This document shows positions 42,275-51,437 of a stretch of 64,000 nucleotides of DNA, piece by piece. Numbering within the stretch: position 1 is the stretch's first letter; every line of letters begins with the position of its first letter. The position numbers and the translations under genes are program-made. The DNA comes from Actinophytocola sp044466355 (GTDB taxonomy: Bacteria; Actinomycetota; Actinomycetes; Mycobacteriales; Pseudonocardiaceae), in the NCBI RefSeq assembly GCF_044466355.1, contig NZ_JBITMQ010000002.1:186001-250000 (forward strand), written 5' to 3'. Under the pieces are notes generated by a model. It worked only from the letters and a program-made list of their open reading frames with translations. It was not told the origin of the DNA and did no database searches.

Positions 42275-43437
42275 TGGTGCCCGACGCGTTCGCTCCCGCC
42301 CGGCTCGGCCCGGTCACGCTGCCGAACCGGATCATCAAGTCCGCCACGTTCGAGGGCGTCACCCCGGACGCGCTGGTCACCGACGCGTTGATCGACTTCC
42401 ACCGGGCACCGGCACGCGGTGGCGTCGGCATGACCACCGTCGCGTACCTCGCGGTCTCCCCCGAGGGTCGCACGCACCGGCGGCAGATCTGGCTGCGCCC
42501 GGAGGCGGTGCCCGGGCTGCGCAGGCTTACCGACGCCGTCCACGCCGAAGGCGTGGCGGTCGCCGCGCAGATCGGGCACGCGGGCCCGGTCGCGAACGCC
42601 GCGTCCAACCGGGCCGCCGCCCTCGCACCGGCAACAGCACTGTCCCCACTGGGTTTCCGCATGACGAGGGCCGCCACGAAAGCGGACCTGGACCGGGTGG
42701 TCGAAGCACACGCGAACGCCGCCCGCCTCGCGGTCGCCGCGGGCTTCGACGCCGTCGAGATCCACTGTGGACACAACTACCTGGTCAGCGCGTTCCTGAG
42801 CCCCCGCCTCAACCACCGCGACGACGACCACGGCGGCCCCCTCGCCAACCGCGCCCGCCTGGCGCTGGCCGTCACCCGCGCGGTCCGCGACGCCGTCGGC
42901 GACCGGATCGCGATCACGGCGAAGCTGAACATGGACGACGGGGTGCGCGGCGGCCTGCGGGTCGAGGAGAGCCTGCAGGTGGCGGCGTGGCTGGAACGCG
43001 ACGGCACCGTGGACGCACTGGAACTGACCGCGGGCAGCTCCCTGCTGAACCCGATGTACCTGTTCACCGGCGACGCCCCGGTCCGCGAGTTCGCCGCGGC
43101 GTTCCCCCCACCGCTGCGGTGGGGACTGAGGCTCACCGGCCACAGGTTCCTGCAGCACTACCCGTTCCGGGAGGCGTACCTGCTGGACCACGCCCGCCGG
43201 TTCCGCCGAGAACTGACGTTGCCCCTGATCCTGCTGGGCGGCATCACCCGCCGCGACACGATCGACACCGCCATGGCGGAAGGATTCGCGTTCGTGGCCA
43301 TGGCGAGAGCGTTGTTGCGCGAACCGGACCTCCCCAGGCGCCTGGCCACCACACCGGGCACCCCGTCCCTGTGCACCCACTGCAACAAGTGCATGCCCAC
43401 CATCTACAACCGCACCCACTGCGTCCTGACCGAGTAA
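42274..43437 (+). CDS. NADH:flavin oxidoreductase (old yellow enzyme family)
   Basis: 387 residues, FMN-binding TIM barrel: APARLGPVTLPNRIIKSATF at the N-terminus, AQIGHAG, the active-site region EIHCGHNYLVSAFLSPRLNH with His-x-x-Asn, and the ILLGGI FMN-phosphate loop. A Cys-rich tail (CTHCNKCMP) with CxxCxxC spacing resembles the 4Fe-4S cluster motif of the 2,4-dienoyl-CoA reductase/TMADH branch, although the FAD domain of those enzymes is absent. Last gene of the operon. Substrate unknown; likely an enone. Confidence 0.83.
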   Translation: MVPDAFAPARLGPVTLPNRIIKSATFEGVTPDALVTDALIDFHRAPARGGVGMTTVAYLAVSPEGRTHRRQIWLRPEAVPGLRRLTDAVHAEGVAVAAQIGHAGPVANAASNRAAALAPATALSPLGFRMTRAATKADLDRVVEAHANAARLAVAAGFDAVEIHCGHNYLVSAFLSPRLNHRDDDHGGPLANRARLALAVTRAVRDAVGDRIAITAKLNMDDGVRGGLRVEESLQVAAWLERDGTVDALELTAGSSLLNPMYLFTGDAPVREFAAAFPPPLRWGLRLTGHRFLQHYPFREAYLLDHARRFRRELTLPLILLGGITRRDTIDTAMAEGFAFVAMARALLREPDLPRRLATTPGTPSLCTHCNKCMPTIYNRTHCVLTE

Positions 43438-43936
43438 CGGCACCCGCGGGCCGCGAAAGCCGCGTTCGTGACGTTGAGTGTCCCGAAAGCGTCTTTCAGG
43501 GCATTGAACCGCCCGCGAAGCGGGCCCCCAGCCCCAAGCAAGCCGGGCGCAAGCCCACAAAGACGGCCTGCCTGCCCTCCCGTCGACCTGGCGAAGCCCG
43601 ATCACACCGGGTCAAGGGGCCCTGCCCGAAACACCCCGTCCATAAGCCCGGCCCCTTGACGCGGTGTGATAGCCCGGAGGGAGGTCGACGGGAGGGCAGG
43701 CAGACCCATCCATGCCAAATCTCAACACGCCGGAATCGTGAGGCCCCCTCCCCGAGACTTGCCCGTCCGGCGAGGACCCCCCGGAGGGCAGCCCGTCCTT
43801 GCCAAACCACAACAAGCCCGAACCGGAAGGCCCCTCCCCCAGATCAGCCCGTCCGGCGAGGCCCCGGGAGGGAAACCCGGAATACATCCACGAACCCAAG
43901 CGCTGCATGCAGTACCAAGGCATGGAGGTGAAGCGG
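43438..43936. repeat. gene-poor tract with hairpins and direct repeats
   Basis: First a terminator-like hairpin at 43482-43501 (CCCGAAAG with CTTTCaGGG). Then a large inverted repeat, 43566-43622 against 43650-43703, arms about 55 bases with a few mismatches and a 27-base loop; both ends carry CTGCCTGCCCTCCCGTCGAC. Then two imperfect direct repeats with an 86-base period, each containing GCCCGTCCGGCGAGG (43761-43775 and 43847-43861). No convincing ORF before 43937. Confidence 0.65.
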
Positions 43937-44149
43937 ATGGACGCCAACCGCACTCAGCTGGTCACCAACTGCGGCCGGCGACTGAGCGCCGGCCGCTTCC
44001 GAATCCCGTCAACCCCGTGCATAGAGCGCGTGGTGCTGCGCATAGACGACGAGAACCACGACACAGTCTGGGCAAGCTTCACCGCCGACGAGGCGATCGC
44101 CGTCGCACACGCCCTCCTCACGCAGGCCGAGAAGATCCGCCAGAACTGA
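43937..44149 (+). CDS. 70-residue hypothetical protein
   Basis: ATG 43937 follows GGAGGTGA by 5 bases, which decides this start over upstream in-frame codons lying in the repeat tract. The product (MDANRTQLVTNCGRRLSAGR ... LTQAEKIRQN) is soluble, with two Cys and a C-terminal amphipathic helix. It ends 6 bases from the convergent P-type ATPase gene. No family recognised. Confidence 0.6.
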   Translation: MDANRTQLVTNCGRRLSAGRFRIPSTPCIERVVLRIDDENHDTVWASFTADEAIAVAHALLTQAEKIRQN

Positions 44150-44155
44150 CGGCCG

Positions 44156-47100
44156 TCACTCGAGCACCCGCCCGAGCACACCGGCGGCACCCGCGCTGCC
44201 CAGCGCGATGCTCCACCCCACCGGCCCCAACGGCGTACAGCCGAAGAACTGGCTCAAGCCCGGCGTCTGAATGATGGCCGCCAGCAGAACCGCCGACCCG
44301 AGCCCGGCCATGAGCACGGTCCGGTCACCACCGCCCGCGGACAACGTCTGCGCGAGCTGGGTACCCACGAGCGCGGCGAGTGCCACCGTGGACGCCCTGC
44401 GGCCACGCCCGGTGAACCGGGCCGCGGTCCACGCCGCGCCCGCGCCCAGCGTCGTCACGACCGCCCGGTTCGTGACGTCGCGGGTCAGTGCCTTGCCGAG
44501 GGACGCGCTCGGGCCCTCCTGCAGCAGGTCGGCCACCGACTGCCGTTCCGGGCGGGACAACGCGATCGCGAGCGCGGGCGCGAGGTCGGTGAGCAGGTTG
44601 ACGAGCAGCAGCTGCCGCGCGGTCAGCGGGGACCGTCCCGTGAGCACGGAGGCGAGCACGGTGAACGCGATCTCGCCGACGTTGCCGCCCAGCAGGATGC
44701 CCAGTGCCTCCCGCACCGACGCCCACATCGCCCGGCCCTCGACGAGGGCGGCGATGATCGTCTCAAGCCGGTCGTCGGTGACCACGAGGTCCGCCGCCGC
44801 GCGGGCGGCCGGGGTGCCGCGCCTGCCGAGCGCGATGCCGACGTCCGCGAGCCGGATGGCGGGCGCGTCGTTGGCACCGTCGCCGGTCATCGCGACGACC
44901 TTGCCCAGCCGCTGGTAGGTCTCGATGATCCGCACCTTCTGCGCCGGGCTGCAGCGGGCGATGACGTCCACCGACCGCAGCTCGTCGGCGAGCGCGTCGT
45001 CGTCCAGTTCGTCGATCTCGGCACCGGTCAGCACGGTCAGGTCCGCGTTCTCGCCGTTCACGCGGCCCGCGACGGCCTCGCCGGTCGCCGGGTGGTCCCC
45101 GGTGATCATGACGATCTGGACGCCCGCGTCCCGCAGTTTCGCGGCCGCGGGCGGCGCGCTCTCGCGCACGGGGTCCGACAGCGCGACGAAACCCAGCAGC
45201 GTCAGGTCGGTCACCAGATCGTCGTCGATGTCCCCGTCGGTCCCGGGCACGGTGCGTTCCGCTACGGCCAGCACGCGGTGCCCGGCGCCGGCGAGCTCCT
45301 CGAACCGGTGCTCGAGCCGCTCTCGTGCCCGCGCGTCGAGCGGCTGCCCGTCGCCGTGCCTGGCGCAGCGGGGCAGCACGACCTCCGGCGCACCCTTCAC
45401 GCTCAGCACCGCGGCACCGTTCGACGTGCCCGCAGCCGCGTGGTAGCCGCGCGACGGGTCGAAGGGCACCTCGCCGACCGGCCGCCACCGCTCGCCCGCG
45501 CTCACCCCGGCCCGCTCGGCACCGGTCACCACCGCGCGGTCGGTCTGGTGGCTCATCTCCGCCGGGTCGTCGGCGTGCGGGGTGGCGCGGACCGCGGCCG
45601 CGAGCACCTGCCGGTGGGACTCGGACAGCTGTCCGGCGGGCGCGGTCACGCGGCCGTCGTCCACCTCGCTGACCGCGAGCCTGCCCTCGGTGAGGGTGCC
45701 GGTCTTGTCGAAGCACAGCACGTCGACGCGGCCGAGCGCTTCGATCGTGCGCGGGTTGCGAACCAGCGCGTTGTGGGCGGCGAGCCGCCGGGCCGCGGCC
45801 AGCTGCGCCGCGTTGACCAGGAACGGCAGCCCTTCCGGCACGGACGCGACCGCGAGGTTGACCGCGGCGCCCATCGTCTCGCGCAGCGGCACCCGGTGCA
45901 GGAGCCCCGCGCCCGCGACGGCCGCGGCCGACCCCAGCGCCAGGGGCAGGCTCTTGCCGGTCAGTTCCGCCAGCCTGGCTTCCACGCCGGTGGTCGGCGC
46001 CGACGCGCGAGCGGCCGCCATGCCGCGCCCGACCTCGGTGTCGTCCCCCACCGCGACCACCACGGCGACGGCGGAGCCGCTCGAGATCGTGGTGCCCTCG
46101 TACAGCATCGAGGCGCGGTCGGCGATCTCGGCGGCGACGACCGGCGCCGGGTCCTTGACCACCGGCAGCGACTCGCCCGTCACCGACGACTCGTCGACCT
46201 CCACGCCCGCGCCGTCGAGCAGCCTGCAGTCGGCGGGTACGACGTGCCCGGCACCGAGCACCACCACGTCGCCGACCACCAGCTCGTCGGCCGTGACCTC
46301 GCGTTCCGCGCCGTCCCTGCGGACGGTCGCGCGCACGGCGGAACGCTTGAGCAGCTTCGCGAGCGCCCGCTCGGTCCTGGTCTGCTGCACGCTGCCGACG
46401 AGCGCCGACACCGACACGACCGCGCCGACGAGTGCCGCGTCCACCGGTGACCCCACCGCGGCGGACAGGGCCGCGCCCCCGGCCAGCACCGGAGTCAGCG
46501 GGTTGGCCAGTTCGGCGAGGAACGCCTTCGCGAACCCGGTCTCCCCGCCGTCGCCGCCGTCGTGCCCGGCGGTCGGGCGGCGCCGCGCCTCGTCCGCGGT
46601 CAGGCCGTCCTGCCGGGTGCCGAGCCGGTCCAGCGCGACCTCGACGGGCATGAGGTGCCACGGCGTGTTCGCCCGGATGGTCGGCGTGCCCACCGTCGCG
46701 GTCTTGAGCCGTCCTGCTCGCCAGGTGCCGTCGACGAACGCCAGTGCGGCGCCGGTGTTTACCGCCCGCATGCTGCGCGACGCCGACCGGACCGGGGTGT
46801 TCAGGGCGTTGACGGCGCCGATGCCGGTGGCGGCGACGGCGAGCCGGGTGCTGTCCCGGTTGACCAGTCGCGCGGTCTGGGTGGCCGCGACGACGAGCGT
46901 CGCGGCGTCGAGGTCGGTGGCCCCGTCGGCGCCGGTGATCAGGTGCGCGCCCCACGGTGGGGCCGTGCCGTCGCGGTGCACGCCGATGCCGCAGTCGGCC
47001 GCGCCGAGCGCCTGCCGGTCCGCGGACACCAGCATCACGACGTGCCCGTCCGCCTGCAGCGACCGCACGGCCGCGACCGGGTTCCCGTCGTCGTGCCGGA

Positions 47101-48481
47101 CCACCCGCAGCCCGGCGCGCGCGGCGGCGGTGCCGAGCCCGTCGGCACCCGGCGCGGTCTCCTGCCCGACGACGACCAGGCCGCGCAGCCGGTCCCCTTC
47201 GGCGAGGCCCAGCACCTCCGCGCCGGAGTCACGCAACCGCGTCCGCTCGGCCTGCGCGGTGTCGCCGGTCAGGTCCAGGTCGTCGACGGGACCGAGGCGC
47301 CAGCCCCGCCCGTTGCGGACGGCCGTGGGGTCGTCGGGGTCGAACAGGTCGAACACGGTGGTCGCGAGCGCGGCGCCTTCGGTGTCACCAACGGGCACGA
47401 GGTCGGTGAGCTGCCGTCGGCCGGTGGTGAGGACGTCGGTGTCCACGACGAGCACGTCCACCAGGTCGAGGCGGCGGAGCACGGTGCGGTCCATGACCAG
47501 GACACCGCGGCGGGACAGCACCCGCCCGAGTTGCGCGGCGAACGCGGCACGGCCGGTCGCGGGTGCCTTGGGTAGCGCGGCGAGCCCGGCCCCGAGCGCG
47601 CGCCGCGGCCCGGCGAACGGGGTGGCGATCGCGGCGGCGGCGGCGCCGGCGGCCAGTGCCTTGCGTGCGTACCGTTCGACCTCGCCGTCCGGCAGCGGCC
47701 GCGGGCGTTCGGTGACGATCGCGTCGGCGCCCGCCGCGTCGGGACCGGCGACCAGCGACGGCTCGGCCACGCACCAGGCCCGCTCGTACTCCTTCGCCTC
47801 CCGCCACTGCGCGACGCGGGTGGCGAGGTCGAGTGCCGTGCCCTCGCCGCCCGCGGCGAGACCGTGCACCAGGGCGGTGGCCATGGACAGGCGGGAGTCG
47901 GCCTTCTCGTGGCTGCCCATCCGCTCGCCCGCGAACCGGCGTGTCGCCGGGTGCATGTTGACCGCCGACAGCAGCCCGGCGACCTCGGTGGGCAGGGGCG
48001 TCCACGGCGCGATCTTGTTGACCGCCCCCAGCAGCATGCCGACCGCGTCGACCAGCACGGTCGACCGCAGCCGGGTGCGCGTCGTGCCGTCCGCGGGATG
48101 GTGCAGCGCGTCCTCGGCCAGTTTGTCCTCGTCGTCCGGTTCCTCCTCGGCACGCTCGACCACCCGGACCAGCACATCGGTGCGGGGCGGCGGGTCCTCG
48201 ACGCCGATCACGACCCGGGCGGTCGGCGCGTTGACCCGTGCCCACGCGACCCCGGGCTGCGCGGCCAGCCGCCGCTCGATCCGCCGCGCGACCGCCGCAC
48301 CACTCGGCCCGTGCACGCCCTGCGCGGCCACGTAGACCCGCCCGGGGCACGTCCACACGGCTCGCCTGCCCGCCCGGCCGGTCAGCCGGTCGAGCCCGGC
48401 GAACGCGACGCCACCGAGCCCCCGCGCCAGACGGCCAACGCTGGTCAGCGGGTCGGGCAGCTGCACACCGAGCAGTTCCAT
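44156..48481 (-). CDS. large cation-transporting P-type ATPase (CtpI/CtpH-like)
   Basis: 1441 residues, about twice a normal P-type ATPase. GGAGGTG stands 2 bases before ATG 48481. Residues about 50-110 look like a metal-binding-domain relic without CxxC. A long middle part with its own NTPase-like remnants (about 330-620) follows. The C-terminal 830 residues form a complete P2-type pump: TGES actuator motif (VTGESLPV), phosphorylation site DKTGT (Asp925), KGAPE, TGDGANDAPA and C-terminal membrane helices. The mycobacterial CtpH/CtpI group shares this extended design. Ion unknown (Ca2+/Mg2+/Mn2+ possible). Confidence 0.88.
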   Translation of the reverse strand: MELLGVQLPDPLTSVGRLARGLGGVAFAGLDRLTGRAGRRAVWTCPGRVYVAAQGVHGPSGAAVARRIERRLAAQPGVAWARVNAPTARVVIGVEDPPPRTDVLVRVVERAEEEPDDEDKLAEDALHHPADGTTRTRLRSTVLVDAVGMLLGAVNKIAPWTPLPTEVAGLLSAVNMHPATRRFAGERMGSHEKADSRLSMATALVHGLAAGGEGTALDLATRVAQWREAKEYERAWCVAEPSLVAGPDAAGADAIVTERPRPLPDGEVERYARKALAAGAAAAAIATPFAGPRRALGAGLAALPKAPATGRAAFAAQLGRVLSRRGVLVMDRTVLRRLDLVDVLVVDTDVLTTGRRQLTDLVPVGDTEGAALATTVFDLFDPDDPTAVRNGRGWRLGPVDDLDLTGDTAQAERTRLRDSGAEVLGLAEGDRLRGLVVVGQETAPGADGLGTAAARAGLRVVRHDDGNPVAAVRSLQADGHVVMLVSADRQALGAADCGIGVHRDGTAPPWGAHLITGADGATDLDAATLVVAATQTARLVNRDSTRLAVAATGIGAVNALNTPVRSASRSMRAVNTGAALAFVDGTWRAGRLKTATVGTPTIRANTPWHLMPVEVALDRLGTRQDGLTADEARRRPTAGHDGGDGGETGFAKAFLAELANPLTPVLAGGAALSAAVGSPVDAALVGAVVSVSALVGSVQQTRTERALAKLLKRSAVRATVRRDGAEREVTADELVVGDVVVLGAGHVVPADCRLLDGAGVEVDESSVTGESLPVVKDPAPVVAAEIADRASMLYEGTTISSGSAVAVVVAVGDDTEVGRGMAAARASAPTTGVEARLAELTGKSLPLALGSAAAVAGAGLLHRVPLRETMGAAVNLAVASVPEGLPFLVNAAQLAAARRLAAHNALVRNPRTIEALGRVDVLCFDKTGTLTEGRLAVSEVDDGRVTAPAGQLSESHRQVLAAAVRATPHADDPAEMSHQTDRAVVTGAERAGVSAGERWRPVGEVPFDPSRGYHAAAGTSNGAAVLSVKGAPEVVLPRCARHGDGQPLDARARERLEHRFEELAGAGHRVLAVAERTVPGTDGDIDDDLVTDLTLLGFVALSDPVRESAPPAAAKLRDAGVQIVMITGDHPATGEAVAGRVNGENADLTVLTGAEIDELDDDALADELRSVDVIARCSPAQKVRIIETYQRLGKVVAMTGDGANDAPAIRLADVGIALGRRGTPAARAAADLVVTDDRLETIIAALVEGRAMWASVREALGILLGGNVGEIAFTVLASVLTGRSPLTARQLLLVNLLTDLAPALAIALSRPERQSVADLLQEGPSASLGKALTRDVTNRAVVTTLGAGAAWTAARFTGRGRRASTVALAALVGTQLAQTLSAGGGDRTVLMAGLGSAVLLAAIIQTPGLSQFFGCTPLGPVGWSIALGSAGAAGVLGRVLE

Positions 48482-48573
48482 GGCACCTCCGGGGCGGACT
48501 TGGTCATGCCCGGGTACCCGCTCCGACCGCCCGGCTCACCTCGTTCCCCCGAACGCGATCACGGCCGCGGTCC

Positions 48574-49347
48574 TCACCAGGTCGGCCGGGCCGAGACGCC
48601 GCCGTCGACGACCAGGTTGTGGCCGGTGATCCACCTCGCCAGCGGTGAGGCCAGGAAGACGCACGCGTTGCCGACGTCGGCCGGGGTGCCGAGGCGGGTC
48701 AGCGGTGCGGCGCGGTGCCAGCGTGCGACGCCGTCGGGCCAGTCGGTGGCGAGGCCGGAGCGGTCGATCAGGCCGGGTGAGACCGTGTTGACACGGACGC
48801 CGCGCGGACCGTACTCGAGCGCCGCGGCGCGGGCGTGCATGACCAGGGCGGCCTTCGCGCTGCTGTAGTGCGCGTGGCCGGGCGCGGGCTGGGTCGCCTC
48901 GATGGACGCGACGTGGATGACGCCGCCGCCGTCCGCCATGACCTCGGCGGCGGCCTGTGTGCAGGAGAACGCACTGTCCACATTGGTCTCCAGCACGGCG
49001 CGCCAGCGGTCGGCGGTCATGTCCGCCAGGTCCTCGACCGGCTGGACGCCCGCGTTGTTGACCAGGGTGTCGAGCCTGCCCGCCCATGCCGCGGCGGCGT
49101 GGACGAGGTCGTGGCAGGCGGCGGCGTCGGAGAGGTCCGCCCGGATGGCGGTCGCGGTGCCGCCCTCGGCCTCGATCCGGGCGACGAGGGCCTCGGCCGG
49201 TGCCGCGCCGCGGTGGTAGTGGACGACGACGGCACTGCCCGCTTCGGCGAAGCGCCACGCGATCCCGCCGCCGATGTTCCCGCTCGCGCCGGTCACCAGC
49301 GTCGCCGTGCCGGTCAGGTCCGGCAGCGCGGGGTCACGCGTCGACAT
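48574..49347 (-). CDS. short-chain dehydrogenase/reductase
   Basis: 257 residues, classical SDR: TGASGNIGGG cofactor loop, NNAG, catalytic Ser in VASIEA, YSSAK, and a C-terminal ITGHNLVVDGG typical of enoyl-ACP/glucose-dehydrogenase-like enzymes. ATG 49347 (MSTRDPALP) overlaps the cupin gene upstream by 14 bases, so the two form one unit. Substrate unknown. Confidence 0.86.
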   Translation of the reverse strand: MSTRDPALPDLTGTATLVTGASGNIGGGIAWRFAEAGSAVVVHYHRGAAPAEALVARIEAEGGTATAIRADLSDAAACHDLVHAAAAWAGRLDTLVNNAGVQPVEDLADMTADRWRAVLETNVDSAFSCTQAAAEVMADGGGVIHVASIEATQPAPGHAHYSSAKAALVMHARAAALEYGPRGVRVNTVSPGLIDRSGLATDWPDGVARWHRAAPLTRLGTPADVGNACVFLASPLARWITGHNLVVDGGVSARPTW

Positions 49348-49846
49348 CGTCGGGCATCGTGTGCGGACGGTCCGGGCGGCACAGTGCGCGGATGCGGTCG
49401 GCGACCGACGGGTACCGGGCCACCAGGGTGTCCGCATCGGCGCCTTCGTAGTCGCGGGGCACGAAACCGGGTGCCATCGTCGTGCCGCACAGCGCCCAGC
49501 CAGACGGAACCCGCGCTCCCATCCACGTGCCGGCGGGCGCGGCCAGCTGGACGTGCTGGTCCCGGCCCGGTCCGAGCACCTCGACCCGGGCGGTGCCGTC
49601 CGGGTCGAGCAGCAGCAGTTCCAGCGGGTCGCCGCGGTAGAAGTGCCACACCTCGTCGATGGGCAGCCGGTGCAGGGCCGAGAAGTGGTCCTCCTCGGCG
49701 GACAGCAACAGCATGATCGCCGACCCGGCAGGACGCCCGTCGCCGTCCTCCGGACCCGCCCACGTCCGCCGGTAGAGACCGCCCTCGACCGGCAGCGGCG
49801 CCAGGTCGTACCGGGCGACGAGGTCGGCCGCTTCTTCGCTCAACAC
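49334..49846 (-). CDS. cupin_5 (DUF985) family protein
   Basis: 170 residues. The family core FSALHRLPIDEVWHFYRGDP with metal-like ligands, then LELLLLDPDG and TWMGARVPSGWALCGTTMAP, GFVPRDYEGAD, is clear. GTG 49846 follows minus-strand CACGAT by 7 bases, so it is probably leaderless; longer upstream readings are unconserved. The protein is possibly a sugar or nucleotide binder; function not known. It overlaps the SDR gene. Confidence 0.82.
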   Translation of the reverse strand: MLSEEAADLVARYDLAPLPVEGGLYRRTWAGPEDGDGRPAGSAIMLLLSAEEDHFSALHRLPIDEVWHFYRGDPLELLLLDPDGTARVEVLGPGRDQHVQLAAPAGTWMGARVPSGWALCGTTMAPGFVPRDYEGADADTLVARYPSVADRIRALCRPDRPHTMPDDVDA

Positions 49847-49853
49847 CCCGGTG

Positions 49854-49859
49854 ATCGTG
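49854..49859 (-). promoter_or_regulatory. leaderless -10 hexamer for the cupin_5 gene
   Basis: Minus-strand CACGAT ends 7 bases before GTG 49846. Confidence 0.35.
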
Positions 49860-49875
49860 CCAGACGCGGCAGCGG

Positions 49876-51348
49876 TCAGCCGGTGCCGTCCCGCCCCGGG
49901 TCGCCCGTCGCCACCGCGGCCAGGGCGTCGACGAGGCCCGAGCCGTAGAAGCCCTTCCCCGACCGGCCACCCTCGCAGTGGGCGAGCCACTCACCGGTGC
50001 CGTCCGGGTCGAACACGCCGCCGGGCGGGCAGGGCAGCCGGTCCGCGTCCCGTTGCACGGCGGCGATCACCCGCTGGGCCGACCAGTCGGGATGTGTGCC
50101 GCGCAGCAACGCGACCACGCCCACGGCGTGCGGCGCCGCTGCGGAGGTGCCGCCGAAGAAACCCCATTCGCCGAGGTTGACCGGTGTGATGACGCCCGGG
50201 TTGCCGCCCGGGACGTCCGGGATCTGGTTCCCGTCGCCGCTCGGCGCGGTCAGGTCGACGTCCCGGATGCCGTAGTTCGAGTACTGGGCCTTGAGCTTGT
50301 CGGCACCGACCCCGGACACGATCAGCACGTCCGGTGCCTCCGTCGGCAGCTGCCTGCAGCCGTGCCCGGTGAGCCGTTCGACCGGCTCACCGTTGACCGG
50401 GCTGTAGGTGTCCAGGACGGGGTGCGAGAGGTCCCAGTTCGCGTTGCCGCTCGCGGCGACGTTCACCACGTCGTGGTCGGCGGCGTAGTCGATCGCCCGC
50501 ATCATCGCCGCCGCCGCGGCCGCCTGGTCCGGGTCGTCGTCGCACCACCGGACCCACGGGTCGACGGAGAACGACGCGTTGGTGACGTCCACGCCGTGTT
50601 CGGCGGCCCAGACGTAGCCGCAGATCATCTCCTCGGGGAAGACGTACCCGTTGTCGGACAACGCGACCGCGGCGATGCGCACGTTCGGTGCGACACCGGC
50701 GATCCCCACCCCGTTGCGTGCCGCGGCGATGACCCCGGCGACGGCGGTGGCGTGCGCGAAGGTGGCGTCCGGCGGGGCGGTCCACGCGGCCCGCGAGGTG
50801 TTCGGGACGCCGCCCGCACAGCTCACGGAGGCGGTCTCGTCGATGTTGGGCGCGAGATCGGGGTTGTCCGCGTGGATCCGGCTGTCCAGCACGCCGACCA
50901 GCACGTCCCGGTTGCCGTCGGTGATCTCGTGTGCGCGGTCGCCGCCGATCTGCCGCAGCGCCCACTGGTACTGGTCGAGCGGTTCCTCACCGACGTGCGC
51001 AACCGGCGTGCTCTCCGCGCGGCGTGCGGTTGTGGCCCCCTCGTCCAGTTCCGCGAGGTTGCGGGTGTTGCCCGCGGCGACCACACCAGGCCTGCCGCGC
51101 ACCGCGGCGGCGAACGCGGCGTCCGGGGACGTGGCGACCACGACGCCGATCTGCGGCCAGCTCCGCGACACCCGGCCCCCGGCCGCGACGACGGCCGCCA
51201 CCACCCGGTCGAGCGGTTTCCCCTCCACACCAAGCACGACGAAGTGTGCGACCGGTCCCTGTTCGGCGGCCGCGGGCGCGGAGACCGCGCCCGTCGCGAA
51301 CACCAGCAGGGTCGTCACAACCAGCGCACGACGGATCTTCCCACGCAT
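49876..51348 (-). CDS. secreted subtilisin-like (S8) serine peptidase
   Basis: 490 residues with a Sec signal peptide (MRGKIRRALVVTTLLVFATG ... PAAAEQG, cleavage near residue 29), an inhibitor-like propeptide (about 30-110) and an S8 catalytic domain: Asp in VGVLDSRIHAD, His in AHATAVAGV (the usual HGT is HAT) and Ser in GGTSAAAPH. No C-terminal anchor helix, so it is probably released. GGGGGTG precedes ATG 51348. The altered residues around Asp and His leave the triad intact. Confidence 0.87.
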   Translation of the reverse strand: MRGKIRRALVVTTLLVFATGAVSAPAAAEQGPVAHFVVLGVEGKPLDRVVAAVVAAGGRVSRSWPQIGVVVATSPDAAFAAAVRGRPGVVAAGNTRNLAELDEGATTARRAESTPVAHVGEEPLDQYQWALRQIGGDRAHEITDGNRDVLVGVLDSRIHADNPDLAPNIDETASVSCAGGVPNTSRAAWTAPPDATFAHATAVAGVIAAARNGVGIAGVAPNVRIAAVALSDNGYVFPEEMICGYVWAAEHGVDVTNASFSVDPWVRWCDDDPDQAAAAAAMMRAIDYAADHDVVNVAASGNANWDLSHPVLDTYSPVNGEPVERLTGHGCRQLPTEAPDVLIVSGVGADKLKAQYSNYGIRDVDLTAPSGDGNQIPDVPGGNPGVITPVNLGEWGFFGGTSAAAPHAVGVVALLRGTHPDWSAQRVIAAVQRDADRLPCPPGGVFDPDGTGEWLAHCEGGRSGKGFYGSGLVDALAAVATGDPGRDGTG

Positions 51349-51437
51349 CAGAGCACCCCCAGGTCGGCTCCAACTCGGCGATCCCGACCACGGTGACACG
51401 CGCACCGGCCGTGGGCAAGGACGGGACGGTGACCGGG

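Noticed and set aside
43566..43870. CRISPR array
   Set aside because: Only two imperfect direct repeats with an 86-base period and one large inverted repeat; no regular short spacers and no cas genes.
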